A stretch of 64,000 nucleotides of DNA, from the NCBI RefSeq assembly GCF_016123485.1, contig NZ_JADCKQ010000005.1, positions 62,001 to 126,000 on the forward strand. The letters run 5' to 3'. Under the pieces are notes generated by a model that had not been told where the DNA came from, ran no database searches, and saw only the letters and a program-made list of their open reading frames with translations. Each line of letters begins with the position of its first letter. Positions within the stretch are counted from its first letter, which is position 1. Source of the stretch: Halocynthiibacter styelae (GTDB taxonomy: Bacteria; Pseudomonadota; Alphaproteobacteria; Rhodobacterales; Rhodobacteraceae). The position numbers and the translations under genes are program-made. Below, piece after piece: positions 60,759 to 64,000 of the stretch.

Positions 60759-62460
60759 CACTGCCGGCAACGGCGAGGGGATCTGCGCCTTCTTCTTCCA
60801 GAACCACATCAAGACCAACATCCAGTTTGCGGCGGATACGCTCAGGGTCGGCTTCGGGATGTACCTCATCCGGGTTCACAAAAGACAGGGCGCGCTTCCA
60901 CTGAAACACCGCTTCGCGCTGACGGCCAACCGCCCACAGCACATCCCCCAAATGGTCAGAGACCACAGGATCAACGGGTTCAAGTTCGGCGGCGCGTTCC
61001 ATATGACCAACTGCTTCGTCATAGCGGCCCAGGCGATACAGCACCCAGCCCAGGGAATCGGTGATATAACCATCATCCGGGCGGGCCTCGACGGCCTGTT
61101 CGATCATCGCAAGCGCTTCATCCAGGTTTTCACGTTTCTCAACCAGAGAATACCCCAGATAGTTCAGCACAAACGGCTGACCCGGAGAGAGTTCCAGGGC
61201 AAAGCGGAAATCGGCTTCGGCTTCTTCCCAGCGGTCCTGACGTTCCAGGGTAATACCACGGGTGTAATAGGCGCCCCAGTGGCCTGGCTCCGGATCCCCA
61301 AACAGCGCAATGGCGTTGTCATAGGCGGCGCTTGCTTCTTCAAAACGTTCCATAGACCGCAGGGCATCACCAAGGGCGGAATGCGCGACGGGCAGGTCAA
61401 ACCGGGTTTCTGCGAGTTGCCGCAGGGCCTCGATCGCCGCATCATCTTTGCCGGACTGACGCAGGGCTTCGGCACGACCGATTTCAGCTTCGTGGAAAGA
61501 CGGGTGGCTGCGGGGCACGCGATCATAGGTCGTGTTGGCCAGATCATATTGTTCCAGTTTTTCCAGCAAAGACGCGGACAAAAGCATGGCGGGCACACTG
61601 CGCGGGTTCAGGTGTTCAGCGGTGCGTGAGAACAGCAGCGCATAAGCCGGGGCCGCTTCGCTTTCGAGTACGCCCGCGACGGAAAAGAACACTTCGGCCA
61701 GACCTTCGGACGCTGACGTGGCAACAGAAAGTGGCAGGGTGTCACCCGCTTCCAGTGTGGCTGTCATCTGAGTGATGACCGGGTCTGTGGAATGGCCGAA
61801 AATACTTTGCAGAAGTTCAAGCGCATCGGCGTTGCGTTCCAGCTGACTGAGCACTTCAACATGGGTCAGAATGCCGTTGACCGTGGCCGGGATTGCGCCG
61901 GAATACCGACCTGACAGAATGCCATCCGCGCCTTCATAATCGCCCACCTGCGCAAGGGCTAACGCTTTGTGATACAGGCCAAAAGCCCGGGTTGATTCAT
62001 CTTCGGATACCGCATCAAAACCTTCAAGTGCTGCGGACATCTGGCCTGCACCAACCAGCGCCCAGGAGGTCACCAGACCATCCACAAGCGGGCCAATGTT
62101 CACAGCGCCCTGATAGGTTTCAAGCAGGGTTTCAAATTCCTGTTGCGCGCCCAGATCAGCCACGGTGAGAATACTGGTCTGTTGCGTATCAAACCCGGCG
62201 CCACGCATCACCTGACTGATGGCAATCGCCTGTTCAAAATCAGCAAGTCCGACCCAGGCCGTCAGCGCATTTTCCTGAAGCACCGGATTTTGCGGATCCT
62301 GAATAAGTGCCCGGGAATACCAGTCAGCGGCCTGTGCATAATCGGAATAAAAGCTGGCCTGACGCGCCGCAAGATACGCCCCGGCAAGGCCTTCGGTCTG
62401 ACCTGCGGTGGGCAGGATCACAGTGCTGGCGAACAGGGCCGCGATGAGGGTTCTGAACAT
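60751..62460 (-). CDS. Tetratricopeptide-repeat protein, exported
   Basis: 569 residues with a signal peptide (LIAALFASTVILPTAGQT). TPR-like repeats run from about residue 25 to 545 (ALIQDPQNPVLQENALTAWV early; WEEAEADFRFALELSPGQP, YDEAVGHMERAAELEPVDP late), giving a superhelical protein scaffold. Probably periplasmic or outer-membrane associated; partners unknown. Immediately upstream of ispE with overlap. A phased TGCAT array lies about 100 bases upstream of its start. Confidence 0.92.
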   Translation of the reverse strand: MFRTLIAALFASTVILPTAGQTEGLAGAYLAARQASFYSDYAQAADWYSRALIQDPQNPVLQENALTAWVGLADFEQAIAISQVMRGAGFDTQQTSILTVADLGAQQEFETLLETYQGAVNIGPLVDGLVTSWALVGAGQMSAALEGFDAVSEDESTRAFGLYHKALALAQVGDYEGADGILSGRYSGAIPATVNGILTHVEVLSQLERNADALELLQSIFGHSTDPVITQMTATLEAGDTLPLSVATSASEGLAEVFFSVAGVLESEAAPAYALLFSRTAEHLNPRSVPAMLLSASLLEKLEQYDLANTTYDRVPRSHPSFHEAEIGRAEALRQSGKDDAAIEALRQLAETRFDLPVAHSALGDALRSMERFEEASAAYDNAIALFGDPEPGHWGAYYTRGITLERQDRWEEAEADFRFALELSPGQPFVLNYLGYSLVEKRENLDEALAMIEQAVEARPDDGYITDSLGWVLYRLGRYDEAVGHMERAAELEPVDPVVSDHLGDVLWAVGRQREAVFQWKRALSFVNPDEVHPEADPERIRRKLDVGLDVVLEEEGADPLAVAGSGD

Positions 62461-62562
62461 GGAAGCTCCGGCTGATTTCAGATCACTTGAGTTAAGCTAA
62501 GTGCTGTTCCCCTGAAAGGCAATGGCAGGGCCGAAAACCGGTAAAAACAGGCAGAATACGCC

Positions 62563-62603
62563 ATACACATCCTATGCACAAAGCATGCACATCTTATGCA
62601 TAT
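62563..62603 (-). repeat. Four phased TGCAT units (11-bp period), copy 2
   Basis: Reading the minus strand, ATA is followed by TGCATAAGATG, TGCATGCTTTG, TGCATAGGATG and a degenerate TGTAT. Starts are exactly 11 bases apart (plus-strand ATGCA at 62596, 62585, 62574 and ATACA at 62563). The design and length (41 bases) match 34378-34418. It lies about 100 bases before the TPR gene, in the same orientation relative to the downstream gene as copy 1. Confidence 0.75.
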
Positions 62604-62660
62604 GCGGCGGACGGGGGGCTTAACCGGTGGTTCAGACGTCGCCCATAGCCCTGCCCCGCG

Positions 62661-63134
62661 TCAGCTGGCCGGTGCCCGGCGTTCGGCTTCCTGTTTCAGG
62701 GCCTGATTAAACGCCTGATACCCATCCCGGTAAATCGCCGACAGTTTCCAGCCCATCAACCAGGTCAGACCCTTCTTAATTTCATCACTTTGCACAAAAC
62801 GGGTGCGGCCGTCAGAGGTTGCTTCAACCCGGAAGTGATGATCGTCACAGATCCCCCCTGGTCCCTTTTCTGCCCAGAAAAATTCCTGACCGGCCGTCAC
62901 TTCGATCCGGTGATCAATTGTGACCCGCTTTGGCTTGGCCGGGTTCAGCTGAAAATCAACGGTGATCGTGTTTCCATCTTCGATTTCCCCGCCAACGGCG
63001 ACCATAAAAGCAGCCCAGTTTTCATAGGCCTTTGTATCAACAAGCACAGCCCAGACCTGTTCTGGCGTTGCGTCGATCTCAATTGATGTGTGGATGCGGT
63101 AATGTGAAAAACCGATCTTTTCTACCTGGTCCAT
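62661..63134 (-). CDS. SRPBCC (START-like) family protein
   Basis: 157 residues. RIHTSIEIDATPEQVWAVLVDTKAYENW and FDFQL-type strands (TVDFQLNPAKPKRVTI) followed by a long C-terminal helix (YRDGYQAFNQALKQEAERR) fit the SRPBCC hydrophobic-pocket fold. Probably binds a small hydrophobic ligand. ATG 63134 is taken; the upstream open frame runs through the intergenic operator. Divergent from a TetR regulator, which probably controls it. Confidence 0.88.
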   Translation of the reverse strand: MDQVEKIGFSHYRIHTSIEIDATPEQVWAVLVDTKAYENWAAFMVAVGGEIEDGNTITVDFQLNPAKPKRVTIDHRIEVTAGQEFFWAEKGPGGICDDHHFRVEATSDGRTRFVQSDEIKKGLTWLMGWKLSAIYRDGYQAFNQALKQEAERRAPAS

Positions 63135-63170
63135 ATGGAATCCTTCCGGGAAATCTTTACATTTTTGACT

Positions 63171-63183
63171 AATTTGTAAAATT
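63171..63183. promoter_or_regulatory. Candidate TetR-type operator
   Basis: The palindrome AATTT-GTA-AAATT sits in the 82-base gap between the divergent SRPBCC and TetR genes, within a stretch that is AT-rich overall. Position and symmetry suit autoregulation by the TetR protein. Confidence 0.45.
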
Positions 63184-63216
63184 GACATTATCGCTGGATT
63201 TGTCAAGATCCTCGTT

Positions 63217-63774
63217 ATGAATGAACGAGAGAAATCCATCGCCCGCGCCGCAATGCGGGCCTATCAGCAAAAAGGCGTGGCAAAAACAACCATGACCGAT
63301 GTTGCACGCGAAGCCGGGGTTTCGCGCCAGACCGTGTATAATGCGTTTCCCAATACAGATGCGGTTCTGCGGGGGGCTATTCGCAGTTATATTGAGGGCT
63401 TGTGGCAATCTGTTCTGACCGGCTGGCAGGCCTGTGCATCGCTTGATGAAAAACTGGATGTGCTGTTGCATCATTTTGCGCTGACACCCTGGGAATTTCT
63501 GCACAGCTCGCCGGTGGCGGCGGAACTGGAGCGGGGGCACAACCCCGCCGGACATAACGAAATTGCCGCCTGTCGCGCGATTTTTCGCGAAGATATTGCC
63601 GCGCTGTTCACGCCCTGGAACGACGCATTGCAACGTCAGGGCACAAGTCCTCTGGCTGTTTCAGATTTCATCAGCTGGTCGATTGAGGGGCTGAAATATA
63701 ACAGCATGACCCGCGAAGACATGATGCAATCTATCGCCACGCTAAAAGCTTTGGTTCTGGCGTTGATAAAATAA
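63217..63774 (+). CDS. TetR-family transcriptional regulator
   Basis: 185 residues. The N-terminal helix-turn-helix is residues ~20-45 (VAKTTMTDVAREAGVSRQTVYNAF). The C-terminal ligand domain is all-helical (LDEKLDVLLHHFALTPWEFLH). Ligand unknown. Divergent from the SRPBCC gene, its likely target. Confidence 0.92.
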   Translation: MNEREKSIARAAMRAYQQKGVAKTTMTDVAREAGVSRQTVYNAFPNTDAVLRGAIRSYIEGLWQSVLTGWQACASLDEKLDVLLHHFALTPWEFLHSSPVAAELERGHNPAGHNEIAACRAIFREDIAALFTPWNDALQRQGTSPLAVSDFISWSIEGLKYNSMTREDMMQSIATLKALVLALIK

Positions 63775-63775
63775 A

Positions 63776-63797
63776 AGGGCCGCCCGAAGGCAGCCCT
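63776..63797 (-). terminator. Terminator of the ETF-QO gene
   Basis: A stem AGGGC-N-GCC/GGC-N-GCCCT with a CGAA loop. On the minus strand it is followed by TTTTATTTTAT. It lies 23 bases after the ETF-QO stop. Confidence 0.82.
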
Positions 63798-63819
63798 GAA
63801 ATCTGATCTGTCACCCGGA

Positions 63820-64000
63820 TTACATGTTCGGGTAGTTCGGGCCGTCACCGCCTTGTGGCGTGGTCCATGTGATGTTCTCGGACGGATCCTTGATGTCACA
63901 TGTTTTACAATGCACGCAGTTCTGGAAGTTGATGACAAAATCGCCATCGACAACCTCGTAAACACCGGCAGGACAGTAGCGCTGCGCAGGTTCTGCGAAT
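63820..64000 (-). CDS. Electron-transfer flavoprotein-ubiquinone oxidoreductase, C-terminal end
   Basis: Only the last 60 residues are in the window; the gene continues past the right edge. They contain [12 protein letters not shown] and [16 protein letters not shown], the cysteines of the [4Fe-4S] cluster, and end [10 protein letters not shown], the invariant C-terminus of ETF-QO. This inner-membrane enzyme passes electrons from ETF to ubiquinone during fatty-acid and amino-acid oxidation. Confidence 0.93.
   Translation of the reverse strand, partial: FAEPAQRYCPAGVYEVVDGDFVINFQNCVHCKTCDIKDPSENITWTTPQGGDGPNYPNM

Overview
The window reads as a chromosomal stretch of a marine alphaproteobacterium of the Roseobacter group (Rhodobacteraceae). 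The reasons are moderate-to-high G+C, dense short operons, and family signatures typical of that group: Hint_2-domain proteins, an RTX protein, an mcl-type malyl-CoA lyase, the TIGR02302 protein beside lysA/argH, a DgcN/DgcA pair, DUF1244, and YdcH/DUF465. No rRNA, tRNA, CRISPR array or complete insertion sequence was recognised by eye. The right edge cuts an ETF-ubiquinone oxidoreductase gene and the left edge cuts an RTX gene.

Layout. 1-9.5 kb: RTX protein tail, EamA exporter, peroxiredoxin-like protein, divergent Lrp regulator/alanine dehydrogenase, a LysR-LysE-acetyltransferase-like set, mscL, a glutathione transferase and an intact Hint protein. 9.5-18.4 kb: ytoQ, pheT and pheS separated by two unrelated small genes, an NnrS protein, rplT-rpmI and pyk. 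18.5-24.9 kb: N-formylglutamate amidohydrolase, DUF1244, a CaiB-type CoA transferase, a DUF5671 pair, then dgcN-dgcA-aminotransferase, predicted to degrade D-glutamate. 25-32.7 kb: orphan gene, MFS transporter, RibD-like reductase, malyl-CoA lyase, AraC regulator, two tandem secreted six-cysteine paralogues, accA.

32.7-38 kb is the accessory part. It holds an AT-rich TIR-domain gene, a 41-bp array of four 11-bp-phased TGCAT units, a 99-bp fossil of a histidine phosphatase gene, a near-copy of the accA terminator, an OpgB-like membrane phosphoglycerol transferase and a decayed Hint gene with one frameshift and two stops.

38-48.3 kb returns to core genes: histidine phosphatase, flavin-binding protein, plsC-ftsX-ftsE, zinc-ribbon protein, TIGR02302, lysA, and argH with its small lipoprotein. 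48.3-64 kb: TlpA-like thioredoxin, DUF1963, fatty-acid hydroxylase, hydrolase, FAD oxidoreductase, tag, EAL protein, thiolase-phaB, YdcH, a TrmN6-like methylase, polyprenyl synthase, ispE, a TPR protein with a second 11-bp-phased TGCAT array upstream, SRPBCC/TetR divergent pair, and the ETF-QO end.

Mcl, the thiolase and PhaB fit carbon flow through acetyl-CoA/acetoacetyl-CoA (ethylmalonyl-CoA pathway or polyhydroxybutyrate). The most unusual signal is the pair of matching phased TGCAT arrays 28 kb apart. The next most unusual are the TIR island and the six-cysteine secreted pair.
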